Source: Phycisphaeraceae bacterium (GTDB lineage: Bacteria > Planctomycetota > Phycisphaerae > Phycisphaerales > UBA1924). Taken from it: 35,654 nt of DNA. Below, one piece after another: positions 15,055 through 25,045 of this stretch; within the stretch, counting starts at the first letter, position 1, and each line of letters starts with the position of its first letter. The notes under the pieces are model-generated. The model saw only the letters and a list, made by a program, of their open reading frames with translations, was not told the origin of the DNA and ran no database searches. The position numbers and the translations under genes were made by a program. The stretch covers positions 1 through 35,654 of the forward strand of contig JAHBWV010000002.1 of the NCBI GenBank assembly GCA_019636845.1. Direction: 5' to 3'.

Positions 15055-16344
15055 ATGTCCGGATATTCAGGTCCAGTGATTCGCGCGTTCCGGCGCGTCG
15101 TATGCGTTGCGCTCTCGTCGGCGACGATCGGTAGCGGCGCGTCGGCACAGGTGTTCATGGGGCTCGGCGATCTGCCGGGGGGCACGGTGATGAGCGACGC
15201 GACCGCAGTGAGCGCGGACGGGCGCGTCGTCGTCGGGATCTCCGGATCGAACCTGGGCTTTGAGGCGTTCGTGTGGGTGGATGGCGAGATGTGGGGGCTG
15301 CGCGGCCTGCCCACCGATGTCGCACCGTTCAGCATTGCATCCGCCGTCAACGCCGATGGAACCGTGATCGTCGGTTCATCGATGTCGATCGGCGGGACCG
15401 AGGCCTTCCGCACCAACGCGATGTATGCCGTGATCGGGCTCGGCGATCTCCCCGGCAGCGCGCTGCTCAGCGGCGCGACGGGCGTCAGCGCGGACGGGCG
15501 CGTCATCGTGGGGAGCGGCAGATCATCCTCCGGTGACGAGGCCTTCCTGTGGACCGCGGAGACCGGCATGATCGGGCTCGGCGATCTGCCGGGCGGGCCG
15601 TTCGCAAGCGTGGCAACGGCCGTCAGCGCAGACGGGCGCGTGATCGTCGGGCGCGGGCGCACGAGCGCGGGGGCCGAGGCGTTCCGCTGGACGATGGAGA
15701 CGGGGATGGTTTCGATCGGTGATCTGCCCGACGGCTCCGTGAGTTCGAGCCCCAGCGCGGTGAGCGCCGATGGCTCGGTGGTGGTGGGGACGGGCGATGG
15801 CGAGGTCGGATTCCAGGCGTTCCGCTGGACGGTACAGGATGGGATGCGGCCGTTGGGGTCCATCCCGGGACTGCCGGAGACAAGTTCCGCGCTCGCGATG
15901 AACGGCGATGGATCGATCGTTGTCGGAGCCGCGGGGAGCACGGGGCTCGCCCAGCGCGCGTTCCTCTGGACAGAGGCCGCGGGGATGCGCGAGTTGTCGC
16001 GCGTGCTGCTCGAGGATCACGGCATCGATATCGGCGCGTGGACGCTGCACGCGGCGCGTGGGATCACGCCCGATGGTCGAACGATCGTCGGCGTGGGGAC
16101 CAATCCGAGCGGGAACACCGAGGCGTGGATGGTCGTGCTCCCGGCACGGATCTGCCTCGCCGATTACAACGGCGACACCATCGTGGACATCCTCGACGTG
16201 CTCCAGTTCTTCGACGACTTTGCCGGATGCCTCAACCTGCCCGCGCCGTGCGGCGAGCAGTTCAACGCGGACATCAACGGCGACACCATCGTGGACATCC
16301 TGGATGTGCTCGGGTTCTTCGACGCCTTCGGCAGCGGGTGCTGA
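15055..16344 (+). CDS. Secreted HAF-repeat protein with C-terminal GC-type dockerin
   Basis: A 429-residue exported protein. An N-terminal signal (AFRRVVCVALSSATIGSGASAQ) is followed by about six HAF-type repeats with the pattern GLGDLPGG, then AVSADGRVVVG, then EAFxW, spaced about 55-65 residues; these probably build a beta-propeller-like fold. After a short linker come two calcium-loop units, DYNGDTIVDILDVLQFFDDF and DINGDTIVDILDVLGFF, and the chain stops at FGSGC. The two units have the D-x-N-x-D-x-x-x-D dockerin loop, and proteins ending this way are widespread in Phycisphaerae, where the tail is taken as a surface-anchoring or assembly signal. The start at ATG 15055 places the signal peptide correctly; the frame is open far upstream but overlaps the TetR gene. 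No cohesin is seen in the window. Confidence 0.85.
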   Translation: MSGYSGPVIRAFRRVVCVALSSATIGSGASAQVFMGLGDLPGGTVMSDATAVSADGRVVVGISGSNLGFEAFVWVDGEMWGLRGLPTDVAPFSIASAVNADGTVIVGSSMSIGGTEAFRTNAMYAVIGLGDLPGSALLSGATGVSADGRVIVGSGRSSSGDEAFLWTAETGMIGLGDLPGGPFASVATAVSADGRVIVGRGRTSAGAEAFRWTMETGMVSIGDLPDGSVSSSPSAVSADGSVVVGTGDGEVGFQAFRWTVQDGMRPLGSIPGLPETSSALAMNGDGSIVVGAAGSTGLAQRAFLWTEAAGMRELSRVLLEDHGIDIGAWTLHAARGITPDGRTIVGVGTNPSGNTEAWMVVLPARICLADYNGDTIVDILDVLQFFDDFAGCLNLPAPCGEQFNADINGDTIVDILDVLGFFDAFGSGC

Positions 16345-16603
16345 GGGGTGGTGGTGAACTCTCTCTTTACGCAACGTGAATATCGGACGCTTTGCGGCGA
16401 CGCACCGGTAATGACACTGTTTTTGCATGAATCTGCGGCATGGGCATTTCAGTAGGTCGGGCGTTGGTTCTATTCTGGCTGATCGAGTCAGGCACCCGCA
16501 TGAGGGTGGCCGGTCTACCGAGCGCGCCGTGGCGAGTGCGGCGTCAGAGAGAGGGAGAGCGTCGCCGCATGGTTCGTCGGCGCGAGAACACAGGGAGAGT
16601 CCG

Positions 16604-19384
16604 ATGCGTATTCGTTTGTCGAGCGTTGTCGCGTCTGTCGCGGGTCTGGCGATCGCGGCTCCGGCCTTGGGGCAGTCGATCCCGTGGCTGAGCCCGGTGG
16701 ATGGCAACTGGAACGATGCGACCAAGTGGACGGGCGGGAACATCCCGAATGCGCCAGGTGAGTCGGCGGTGCTTGGCCTCTCCGGCCCGTACACCGTGAG
16801 TCTGAACATCGCGAACCTCTCGCTCGACTCGATCAACGTGAGCAACGCCAGCGCGACACTGAACCTGCCCGGCACCACGATCACGACGCTCAGCGGCTTG
16901 CTGCTCAACTCCGGGCACGTGAACTCGTCGAGCGGCGTGAACACGCTTGTGAGCCCGTTCACGAATCAGCTAGGAGGGCGCTTCACAGTCACCAACGGCA
17001 CGACGCTCTCGATTCGCTCCGATTTCGTGAACGACGGCACGATCGATGTGAACCCGACATCCGGCGTCTCTGTGACCACCTTCCGCATGGAGAATCCCAT
17101 CGCCGTCAGCGGATCGGGCGCGATCGTTCTTGGCGCGCCCGCCACACGCGCAACCATCGCGAATCTTGTCGGCGGCTCGCTCACAAACGGCGCGAACCAC
17201 ACGATCAGAGGCCAGGGCCAGATCTCAACGCCCTTGACGAACAACGGAACCATTACGGCCGACACCGGCTCGCTCATCCTGAGCTCGAACGCGAAGGCGA
17301 ACAATGGGACCATGCGATCGGCCGGGGGCTCGCTGGAGATCGGCGTGGTCGTCACTCAGGGCGCGTCGGCGCTCATCGAGGCCGACGGCACCAACGTGCT
17401 CCTGAACACCGCGACCATCAACGGCGGGCTCATCACATCAACCGGCCCGGGCAGATTCCGCGCCAACTCCGGCGCGAGCATCTTCAACGCCGTCGAGTCC
17501 GAGGCCTACGTCGAGCTGTCCAGCGCCTCGGTGCTCACGCTCGGGTCCGGCACCTACACCAACAACGGCGTGATCGATGTCAACTGGAACCTCGGCGGCT
17601 CCGCGACATCGCTCCGCACCGACGGACCCATGACGATCGACGGAACCGGCGAGATCATCCTGCGGCGTCCCGGAACGCAGTCCCAGATCCTCGCCGTCGG
17701 CGGCGTCGCCGGTTCGCTCACCCTCGGCTCGGGCCAGACCGTTCGCGGACAAGGCCTGATCTCGCTCTTCACCATCAACAATGGCGAGATTCTCGCCGAC
17801 GCGCCCGGTGGCACGCTCGCACTCTCCACCCACGGCAAGACGAACAACAACCTGATGGCCGCGTCCGGCGGAACGCTCCAGGTCAGCAGCATCACGATCA
17901 CACAGGGCGCGAGCGGCGAAATCCACGCTGACGGATCGAACGTCGATCTCACCGCCTCCAGGATTGTCGGAGGCACGCTTCGCTCCTCGAACGGCGGATC
18001 CCTCAGGTCGATGAGCTCGGTCTCCACGCTGGAGTCTGTCTCGTCAGAGGCCTCGGTCACCGTTGAGAACGGCACGATACTCGGCCTTGCGGGAACCGGA
18101 TTCGTCAACAATGGTGTCGTGACGATCAATCCGACTGGCGGCGCGTCGGCCACAGCCCTGCGCATCGATGAGAGTCTCACGATCAGCGGCACAGGCCAGA
18201 TTGTTCTCAATGCGCCGGCCACCCGCGCCCAGATCACAAGCGCTTCGGGCGCGCTCACGCTTGGCTCCGGGCAGACGGTCCGCGGCCATGGGCGGATCAC
18301 CGCCGCGATGAACAACTACGGAACCATCGTCGCCGATACACCGGGTCAGAGCATCGAGCTGCAGACCAATGCCAAGTGGAACTACGGCGTGATCCGCGCC
18401 GATGGGGGCAAGGTCATCGCGAGCACCGTGTCGATCCCGCAGTTCGGCAGCGGCACACTCCGGGCCGACAACGCCGACTTTGAGCTGAGCAGCTCCAGCA
18501 TCATCGCCGGCAAACTCGCGACATCGGGCACGGGCACTTTCGCGACCACAGGAGGGAGCACCCTGCTCCACAACGTCGATTCCGAAGGAAGGATCGAGGT
18601 CCGCAACGGCACGGGGCTCACACTCGAGGCCGGGCTCGTCAACAACGGGGTGATCCATGTCAACCCGAGCGTGGGCGGCTCGGCAACAACCATCTCGCTG
18701 ATCCTCGGCAACACGATCAGCGGCACGGGAGAGATCGTCCTCGGCGCGCCCGGCAGCCGCGCACAGATCACGTCCGCGTCATCGGGCTCGCTCACGCTCG
18801 GCCCGGGCCAGACCCTCCGCGGCATCGGCCAGATCGTCGTCCCCACCACCAACCAGGGCACCATCGCCCCGGGCCTGTCTGTCGGCACGCTCCTTGTCTC
18901 GTCCTCACTGACGTGGCAACCAACCTCCGTACTCGACGTCGAGCTCGCCTCCGCCTCCTCGTTCGACAAGATCAACGGTGGCAACCACACCATCAACGGC
19001 GGCACGGTGAACGTCTCACTCGTCGGCGGGTATGTGCCCGCGCTCTTCGCCAAGCACGCCGTCATCGACGGGGTCTCGGGCTCCGTCATCACCGGAGGAT
19101 TTACCTCCGTCAACGGCCCCGCGCTTCCCGAGCCGTGGGTCTGGCGCGTCGGCGTTGATGGCAACGACGTGGTTGTCGGCGCATCATGCCCCTCGGACGT
19201 CAACTCCGACTTCATCGTGGACATCGTCGACTTCCTCGACTTCCTCGACGCCTTCGGCTCCTGCGACGGCTCCCCCGCGCCGTGCGCCGGGTCCACAGGC
19301 GTGAGCGCGGACTACAACGGCGATACATTCGTTGACATCCTCGACTTCCTCGACTTCTTCGACGCCTTCGGCAGCGGCTGCTGA
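16604..19384 (+). CDS. Large secreted beta-repeat protein with GC-type dockerin (four repeats)
   Basis: A 926-residue exported protein, first of three paralogues. The signal peptide (residues 1-24, ending APALGQ) is followed by IPWLSPVDGNWNDATKWTGG, a start typical of autotransporter-like passenger domains. Then come four repeats of about 180 residues, each marked by (F/Y)xNxGxIxVN, an ISGTGxIVL strand, a QTVRGxGxI strand and an 'NNGxI' strand; anchor positions in DNA are near 17043, 17575, 18121 and 18656. Before the tail is a conserved module (TWQPTSVLDVELASASSFDKI, then HTINGGTVNVSL) resembling passenger-associated transport repeats. The tail has two calcium loops and ends FGSGC. GGGAGA at 16593-16598 supports the ATG at 16604. 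The sequence is Gly/Ser/Thr/Asn-rich, expected for a long beta-helix. Adhesion or matrix function is inferred. Confidence 0.85.
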   Translation: MRIRLSSVVASVAGLAIAAPALGQSIPWLSPVDGNWNDATKWTGGNIPNAPGESAVLGLSGPYTVSLNIANLSLDSINVSNASATLNLPGTTITTLSGLLLNSGHVNSSSGVNTLVSPFTNQLGGRFTVTNGTTLSIRSDFVNDGTIDVNPTSGVSVTTFRMENPIAVSGSGAIVLGAPATRATIANLVGGSLTNGANHTIRGQGQISTPLTNNGTITADTGSLILSSNAKANNGTMRSAGGSLEIGVVVTQGASALIEADGTNVLLNTATINGGLITSTGPGRFRANSGASIFNAVESEAYVELSSASVLTLGSGTYTNNGVIDVNWNLGGSATSLRTDGPMTIDGTGEIILRRPGTQSQILAVGGVAGSLTLGSGQTVRGQGLISLFTINNGEILADAPGGTLALSTHGKTNNNLMAASGGTLQVSSITITQGASGEIHADGSNVDLTASRIVGGTLRSSNGGSLRSMSSVSTLESVSSEASVTVENGTILGLAGTGFVNNGVVTINPTGGASATALRIDESLTISGTGQIVLNAPATRAQITSASGALTLGSGQTVRGHGRITAAMNNYGTIVADTPGQSIELQTNAKWNYGVIRADGGKVIASTVSIPQFGSGTLRADNADFELSSSSIIAGKLATSGTGTFATTGGSTLLHNVDSEGRIEVRNGTGLTLEAGLVNNGVIHVNPSVGGSATTISLILGNTISGTGEIVLGAPGSRAQITSASSGSLTLGPGQTLRGIGQIVVPTTNQGTIAPGLSVGTLLVSSSLTWQPTSVLDVELASASSFDKINGGNHTINGGTVNVSLVGGYVPALFAKHAVIDGVSGSVITGGFTSVNGPALPEPWVWRVGVDGNDVVVGASCPSDVNSDFIVDIVDFLDFLDAFGSCDGSPAPCAGSTGVSADYNGDTFVDILDFLDFFDAFGSGC

Positions 19385-19418
19385 GGGTCGCGTGCGATCG
19401 CGGTCGGCTTCTGGGTGG

Positions 19419-19442
19419 GGCATACGCCGATCGGCGTATGCC
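19419..19442. terminator. Perfect 24-bp palindrome after the four-repeat dockerin gene
   Basis: GGCATACGCCGA is followed immediately by its exact reverse complement, giving up to 12 base pairs (in RNA, about 10 pairs with a GATC loop). It begins 35 bases after the stop at 19384. There is no T-tract on either side, so it may be a stabilising stem, a weak or factor-dependent terminator, or a protein-binding dyad. Confidence 0.5.
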
Positions 19443-19564
19443 GAGTACGAAGAATTCCTTTGTCCCGGTTATTTCCGGGAGGTAGATTGTGACTCGGTAT
19501 CCGCGCTTGCGTGCACGTATGTGTTTCGTGCGCAGTGAGTTCCGCTGATCGTCTGGAGGTCGTC

Positions 19565-22500
19565 ATGTTGATCCGTCGCGCCGCCGCACTCTCCGCTCTT
19601 GCTGGTCTTGCTGTTGCCATGCCCGCGATGGGACAGTCCATCCCCTGGCTGAACCCGGTGAACGGGAACTGGAATGAAGCCGCGAAGTGGACGGGGGGCA
19701 ACATCCCCGACGCGCCGGGCGAGATCGCTCGCCTGAACGTCGCCGGCACCTACACCGTGACGCAGAACATCAGCGGGCTGACGCTCTCGGTCATCAATGT
19801 CACGACACCGACCGCGACGCTCAACCTGATCGGGCTTCCCATGACGCTCGTCGGCGCTGCGGGCCTGACGAACAGCGGCACCGTCGTCAACTCCGGCGGG
19901 GTCAGCGGGATCACCGGCGTGATCAACAACAACGCGAGCGGCAACATCAACATCAACGTCGCGACGGGGCTCCAGGTCAGCGGCTCGATGGTCAACAACG
20001 GGCTTCTCACCGTCAACCCGCAGGGCAACAACAGCTTCGGCACGTCGCTGATCGCCGTCGATCCCTACGTCGTCACCGGAACGGGTTCGATCCTGCTGAA
20101 CGCCAACAGCGCGGCGGCACAGATCACCGGCTCGATCGAGAACGGTTCAACGCACACGATCCGTGGCTTCGGGCAGATCCCCGCGATCCTCGACAACAAG
20201 GGCATCGTGAGCGCGAATGTCAGCGGACAGACCCTCGCGCTCAACACCGCTTCAAAGACCAACAGCGGTCTGATGCAGGCGACCACCTCCGGCATCCTCT
20301 CGATCAACAGCACGACGATCAACCAGACCGGCGCGGGCGTGATCGACGCGAACACGGGCGGGTCGGTGCAGCTCTTGAACAGCACGATCAACGGAGGCCT
20401 GCTGGATTCGGACGCGGCAGCGGTCGCGAACACGGGCGGCATCTCGGCCCTGAACGGTGTCACAAACCTCGGCAACCTGCACGTGAACGTTGCAACAGGG
20501 ATCACCATCGGCGGCTCCACGTTCACGAACGAGGGCATCACGACGATCAATCCGCAGGGGAACGCGTCCTTCGGAACCACCCTCCAGGCATTCACCGATA
20601 TGCTGATTGACGGCTCGGGCGTTGTGGTGCTCAACGCGCCAAGTGCCGCGGCACAGATCACGAACACAGACGGCACGACACTCACCAACGGGGCGCTCCA
20701 CACCATCCGGGGCTTTGGCCAGATCACCGCCGGAATGACCAACAACGGGCTTATCAGCGCGGACGTTCCCGGCACCACGCTCACGCTCAACCTGAAGGCA
20801 AAGACCAACAACGCTCTGATGGAAGCCGCCAACGGCGGGACGCTGGCCATCACAAGCATCCCGATCCACCAGTCCGGCGGCGGGACACTCCTTGCTGACG
20901 CGGGCACCATCACCCTCAGCAGCGCGACGATCAACGGGGGCGAGCTGGTCACGACCAACGGCGGACTGTTCGCGAGCGTCGCCGGCACACAGACACTGAA
21001 TAACGCCGACCTGAATGGCGTGTACAACATCAATGTCGCGACGGGAACGACCCTGTCGCCGGGCACGTTCACGAACAACGGAACCCTGACGGTAAACCCG
21101 CAGGGCAACAACTCGTTCCCCACGACACTCGCCGCGGGCGGAACCGTGAACATCGATGGCACAGGAACAATCGTGCTCAACGCCATCGCCGCCGCGGCAC
21201 AGATCACCGGCGTCGGAGGCCAGCCGCTCACGCTGGGCGCGAACCAGACGGTCCGCGGCTATGGCCAGATCACCGCCCCCATCGTCAACAACGGTCTCAT
21301 TCAGGCCGATGTCAACTCGCAGCGCATCACGCTCAACACGCATCTCAAGACCAACAACACGGTGATCCGCGCGACCGGCGGCGGCACCATCGATATCAAC
21401 TCCACCACCCTCACCCAGACCATGCTCGGGCAGTGCGAGGCAGACGACGGCACCTTCACCCTGTCGAGCGCGACCATCACCGGCGGCCGACTGGTCTCCG
21501 CCGGCACCGGCAAGTTCGTCAGTGTCGCGGGCATCCAGACACTCAACGATGTCGAGCTGGACGGTGCCTTTGACATCAATGTCAACACGGCCGCCATCAT
21601 CGGCGCGGGCTCACTCATCAACAACGGTGTGCTGACCGTCAATCCACAGGCAAACTCTTCGTTCGCCACCACGCTCGCGGCGGACGGCCACACGCTGATC
21701 GATGGCGTCGGCCAGATCGTGCTGAACGCGAATGCCGGTGCCGCACAGATCACAAGCTCGGGCGGCGGCGTCATCACATTCGGCTCGGGCCAGACCGTGC
21801 GCGGTTGGGGTCAGATCGCCGCGCCGTTCGTGAACAACGGCCTCGTCCGCGCGGACATCGCCGGGCAGTCGCTCCTGTTCAACACCTCGCCGAAGACGAA
21901 TCAGGCGCGGATCGAGGCGGCTCCATCCAGCACGCTCCAGATCAACAGCACCACGGTCACGCAGTCTCCCTCGGGAAGCATCCTCGCCGACAGCGGCACC
22001 GTCAACCTGTCCAACGCGACGCTCACCGGCGGCGTGCTCGAAGCGTCGGGCACAGGCCGCTTCATCGGTGTCGGCGGCACGCAGCATCTCAGCAATCTCA
22101 TGCTCGACGCCCCCTTCGACATCAACGTCAACACCGCGGCGACGCTCTCCGGCGCGATCGAGAACAACGGCACGATCACCGTCAACCCGCAGTTCAACGG
22201 CTCGTTCTTGACCACGCTCTCGATCGTCGGGCCTGTCAGCATGACCGGCGACGGCGAGCTCGTTCTCACTGTTCCGAGTGGCGCTTCGCAGATCGTCGAC
22301 GGGGGTGCCGGCGCACTCACCATGGGGCCGGACAACCGACTCAGGGGCCAGGGACATATCTCTGTTCCCATCACCAACTACGGCACGATCTCGCCGGGCT
22401 TCTCTGTCGGCTCGCTCATCATCCCCGCCACGGGCACCGTGATGACTCACGAGCCCGGCTCGGTGCTCGATATCGAGCTCGCGTCCGCCTCGTCCTTCGA

Positions 22501-22918
22501 CAGGATCACGGGCGGCAGCCACACCATCAACGGCGGGACAATCAGCATCTCGCTCATCGACGGCTACACGCCCGCGGTCTTCACGAAGCACACCATCATC
22601 GACGGGTCCGGATCGGCCGTTGTGACGGGCGCGTTCGATGGCATTGTCGGCCCCGCGCTCCCTGCGCCGTTCGTCTGGAAGATCGGCTACACCAACCAGG
22701 ATGTGGTCGTCGGCGTCTCATGCCCCTCGGACATCAACGGCGACTTCATCGTCGACATCGTTGATTTCCTCGACTTCCTCGACGCCTTCGGCTCCTGCGA
22801 CGGCCTCCCCGCACCGTGCGCGGGCTCAACCGGCACCAGCGCGGACTACAACGGCGACACCTTCGTCGACATCCTCGACTTCCTGGAGTTCTTCGACTCG
22901 TTCGGGAGCGCGTGCTGA
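19565..22918 (+). CDS. Large secreted beta-repeat protein with GC-type dockerin (five repeats)
   Basis: A 1117-residue exported paralogue. The signal peptide (1-24, ending MPAMGQ) and the IPWLNPVNGNWNEAAKWTGG start closely match the previous gene. Five repeats of about 180 residues follow, each marked by NNGxLTVNPQGNxSFxTTL; anchor positions in DNA are near 20010, 20541, 21090, 21637 and 22178. The pre-tail module (SVLDIELASASSFDRITGG, then HTINGGTISISL) and two calcium loops come last, ending FGSAC rather than the usual GC. GGAGG at 19555-19559 is well placed for the ATG at 19565. This gene's repeats are more alike to each other than to those of its neighbours, notably the shared NPQ word, which suggests recent internal duplication. 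Surface adhesin or matrix scaffold is inferred. Confidence 0.85.
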   Translation: MLIRRAAALSALAGLAVAMPAMGQSIPWLNPVNGNWNEAAKWTGGNIPDAPGEIARLNVAGTYTVTQNISGLTLSVINVTTPTATLNLIGLPMTLVGAAGLTNSGTVVNSGGVSGITGVINNNASGNININVATGLQVSGSMVNNGLLTVNPQGNNSFGTSLIAVDPYVVTGTGSILLNANSAAAQITGSIENGSTHTIRGFGQIPAILDNKGIVSANVSGQTLALNTASKTNSGLMQATTSGILSINSTTINQTGAGVIDANTGGSVQLLNSTINGGLLDSDAAAVANTGGISALNGVTNLGNLHVNVATGITIGGSTFTNEGITTINPQGNASFGTTLQAFTDMLIDGSGVVVLNAPSAAAQITNTDGTTLTNGALHTIRGFGQITAGMTNNGLISADVPGTTLTLNLKAKTNNALMEAANGGTLAITSIPIHQSGGGTLLADAGTITLSSATINGGELVTTNGGLFASVAGTQTLNNADLNGVYNINVATGTTLSPGTFTNNGTLTVNPQGNNSFPTTLAAGGTVNIDGTGTIVLNAIAAAAQITGVGGQPLTLGANQTVRGYGQITAPIVNNGLIQADVNSQRITLNTHLKTNNTVIRATGGGTIDINSTTLTQTMLGQCEADDGTFTLSSATITGGRLVSAGTGKFVSVAGIQTLNDVELDGAFDINVNTAAIIGAGSLINNGVLTVNPQANSSFATTLAADGHTLIDGVGQIVLNANAGAAQITSSGGGVITFGSGQTVRGWGQIAAPFVNNGLVRADIAGQSLLFNTSPKTNQARIEAAPSSTLQINSTTVTQSPSGSILADSGTVNLSNATLTGGVLEASGTGRFIGVGGTQHLSNLMLDAPFDINVNTAATLSGAIENNGTITVNPQFNGSFLTTLSIVGPVSMTGDGELVLTVPSGASQIVDGGAGALTMGPDNRLRGQGHISVPITNYGTISPGFSVGSLIIPATGTVMTHEPGSVLDIELASASSFDRITGGSHTINGGTISISLIDGYTPAVFTKHTIIDGSGSAVVTGAFDGIVGPALPAPFVWKIGYTNQDVVVGVSCPSDINGDFIVDIVDFLDFLDAFGSCDGLPAPCAGSTGTSADYNGDTFVDILDFLEFFDSFGSAC

Positions 22919-23151
22919 GTGATGCGCGAGGGGCGCACCCCCGACCAGAACACGTGCAGACTTGCCCATGTTCATCGGGGCGTGATGCGCGGGTCCTTGC
23001 GCGGCGCGCTTTCTCGTACGCCGCGGGCGGCGATGCGATTGGTCCATCACTTCGGACCTGAAACCGGGTATCGTGGAGGGTTCGTCGGGTCCGTTCGATT
23101 GGCCAGTTTGTCTGGTCCGTTCGAGCGGCCGGGGCAAAGGGAGCGTCGCAC

Positions 23152-24918
23152 ATGTTGATCCGTGGCGGGTTCGGTCATCCGGTTGCGTTGTCGCTGGTCA
23201 TCGGGCCGGCCTCCGGGGCGGCCTTGGGGTTGGTTGTCGGGTTCGTCGTCGGGATGGGCGGCGCGGGGCCCGCCCACGCCCAGTCGATCTCATGGCTCAG
23301 CCCGGTGAGCGGGACGTGGAACGAATCGGCCAAGTGGGCGGGCGGGAGCATCCCCGATGCGCCCGGAGAGTCGGCGGTGCTCGGGCTCACCGGCGCGTAC
23401 ACCGTCACGCAGCTCCTCGGCACCTTCACGCTCGACGCGATCACCATCACCAATCCCGACGCGACGCTCGAACTCGAGGGCGTCACCGTCAACCTGCTCG
23501 GCGCGGGGCTGACGAACGGCGGCACGGTGCTCCTCACGGGCGGCACGACCACCCTCGACGCCACGTTCACGAACACAACGCTCGGCACCTTCAACATCGA
23601 CAACGCCGACGTGCTCACGCTGCTCGCGAGCGGAACGAACGACGGCGTCATCGCGATCAACCCGGCCGCGGGAGGGTCGATCACCACGCTCAACTTCGAG
23701 AACCCGGTCACCATCGACGGAATCGGTCAGATCACGCTCAACGCGCCGAGCACCCGCGCGAGGATCACGACGTCCGGCGCGGGATCTCTCACAACCGGCG
23801 AGGCGCAGACGATACGAGGCGAGGGATCGATCGGCGGCGTGCTGCACAACCATGGGCTTGTGCTCGCGGATGTTGTCGGCGGCGTGCTTGAGATCAGGAT
23901 CGAGCCGAAGACGAACTTCGGGATCATTCGTGCCTCGGGCGGCACAATCGAGATCACGACCAATATCGCGCAGGATGAGACGGGCGTGATCGACGCGGTG
24001 GGCTCGCTCGTGCGGTACAACGACGCGACGCTCGCGGGTGGAACGATCACCTCGTCGGGCGCCGGCAGGCATCGCGTCCAGATGACCGGCTCGCGTTTCT
24101 TCAATGTGGACTCGTTCGCGCACATCGAGGTGCGGTCCGGTTCGTCCCTCCGCCTGGGCGCCGAGTTCACAAACTTCGGAACGCTCGACGTGAACTATGC
24201 CGCAGGATCATCGGCGTGCCGCGTGTGGATCGACGGCCCGATGACGATCAACGGTACCGGCGAGCTCATCCTGCGGCGCAGCGGCACGGGGGCCCAGCTC
24301 GCCGAGGGGCCGGGCGGCAAGCTCACGCTCGGCCCCGGCCAGACGCTCCGCGGCATCGGGCAGATCGCCCTGCCGACCACCATCGAGGGCATCGTCGCGC
24401 CGGGTCTGTCGATCGGCACGCTCACGGTTGACGACTCCTACACCACCATCACCTGGGAGCCGACCTCCACCCTCGACGTCGAGCTTGGCTCTGCGGCGTC
24501 GTTTGACAAGCTCTCCGGGGGCAGCCACACCATCAACGGAGGCGCCATCGACGTGACGATCACCGGCACGTACACGCCCGCGCTGTTCGATACGTTCACG
24601 GTGATCGACGGCGCGGCCTCGTCCGTGGTCACGGGCAAGTTCGACGCCGTGAACGGCCCGGCCCTGCCCTCGCCATGGGTCTGGAGGGCGGGATACACCG
24701 CCAATGACGTGATCGTCGGCGTCACGTGCCCCTCGGACGTCAACGCAGACTTCATCGTCGACATCGTGGACTTCCTGGACTTCCTCGACGCCTTCGGCTC
24801 CTGCGAGAACCAGCCCGCGCCGTGCGGCTCGGTTGTCGATGCCGATTACAACGGCGACACATTCGTCGACATCCTCGACTTCCTGGACTTCTTCGATGCG
24901 TTCGGGCAGGGGTGTTAA
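23152..24918 (+). CDS. Secreted beta-repeat protein with GC-type dockerin (two repeats)
   Basis: A 588-residue exported paralogue and the shortest of the three. A longer signal region (GAALGLVVGFVVGMGGAGPAHAQ) precedes ISWLSPVSGTWNESAKWAGG. Only two repeats of the family unit are present, anchored near 23652 (GVIAINPAAGGS) and 24188 (GTLDVNYAAGSS). The C-terminal module and two calcium loops are as in the other two, ending FGQGC. AAGGGAG lies eight bases before the ATG. The 233-base spacer before it has two near-identical words (GGTCCGTTCGA at 23088-23098 and 23114-23124, each followed by two bases and GGCC), which could be a duplicated operator. Confidence 0.85.
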   Translation: MLIRGGFGHPVALSLVIGPASGAALGLVVGFVVGMGGAGPAHAQSISWLSPVSGTWNESAKWAGGSIPDAPGESAVLGLTGAYTVTQLLGTFTLDAITITNPDATLELEGVTVNLLGAGLTNGGTVLLTGGTTTLDATFTNTTLGTFNIDNADVLTLLASGTNDGVIAINPAAGGSITTLNFENPVTIDGIGQITLNAPSTRARITTSGAGSLTTGEAQTIRGEGSIGGVLHNHGLVLADVVGGVLEIRIEPKTNFGIIRASGGTIEITTNIAQDETGVIDAVGSLVRYNDATLAGGTITSSGAGRHRVQMTGSRFFNVDSFAHIEVRSGSSLRLGAEFTNFGTLDVNYAAGSSACRVWIDGPMTINGTGELILRRSGTGAQLAEGPGGKLTLGPGQTLRGIGQIALPTTIEGIVAPGLSIGTLTVDDSYTTITWEPTSTLDVELGSAASFDKLSGGSHTINGGAIDVTITGTYTPALFDTFTVIDGAASSVVTGKFDAVNGPALPSPWVWRAGYTANDVIVGVTCPSDVNADFIVDIVDFLDFLDAFGSCENQPAPCGSVVDADYNGDTFVDILDFLDFFDAFGQGC

Positions 24919-25045
24919 GGAAGAAGACACATCGTCAGGTAATCACGGAGTCACCCCAGCCCCCTTTCCCCACACGCATCAGCGACACTCCGCACGCCCT
25001 TTCCCGCACGGACGTCTGTGCTGCATTTCCCCTATCATTGGGACT

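Noticed and set aside
16604..24918. Regularly spaced repeats as a CRISPR array
   Set aside because: The ~540-base period is a coding repeat that stays in frame and diverges at the DNA level; there are no short identical repeats or spacers.
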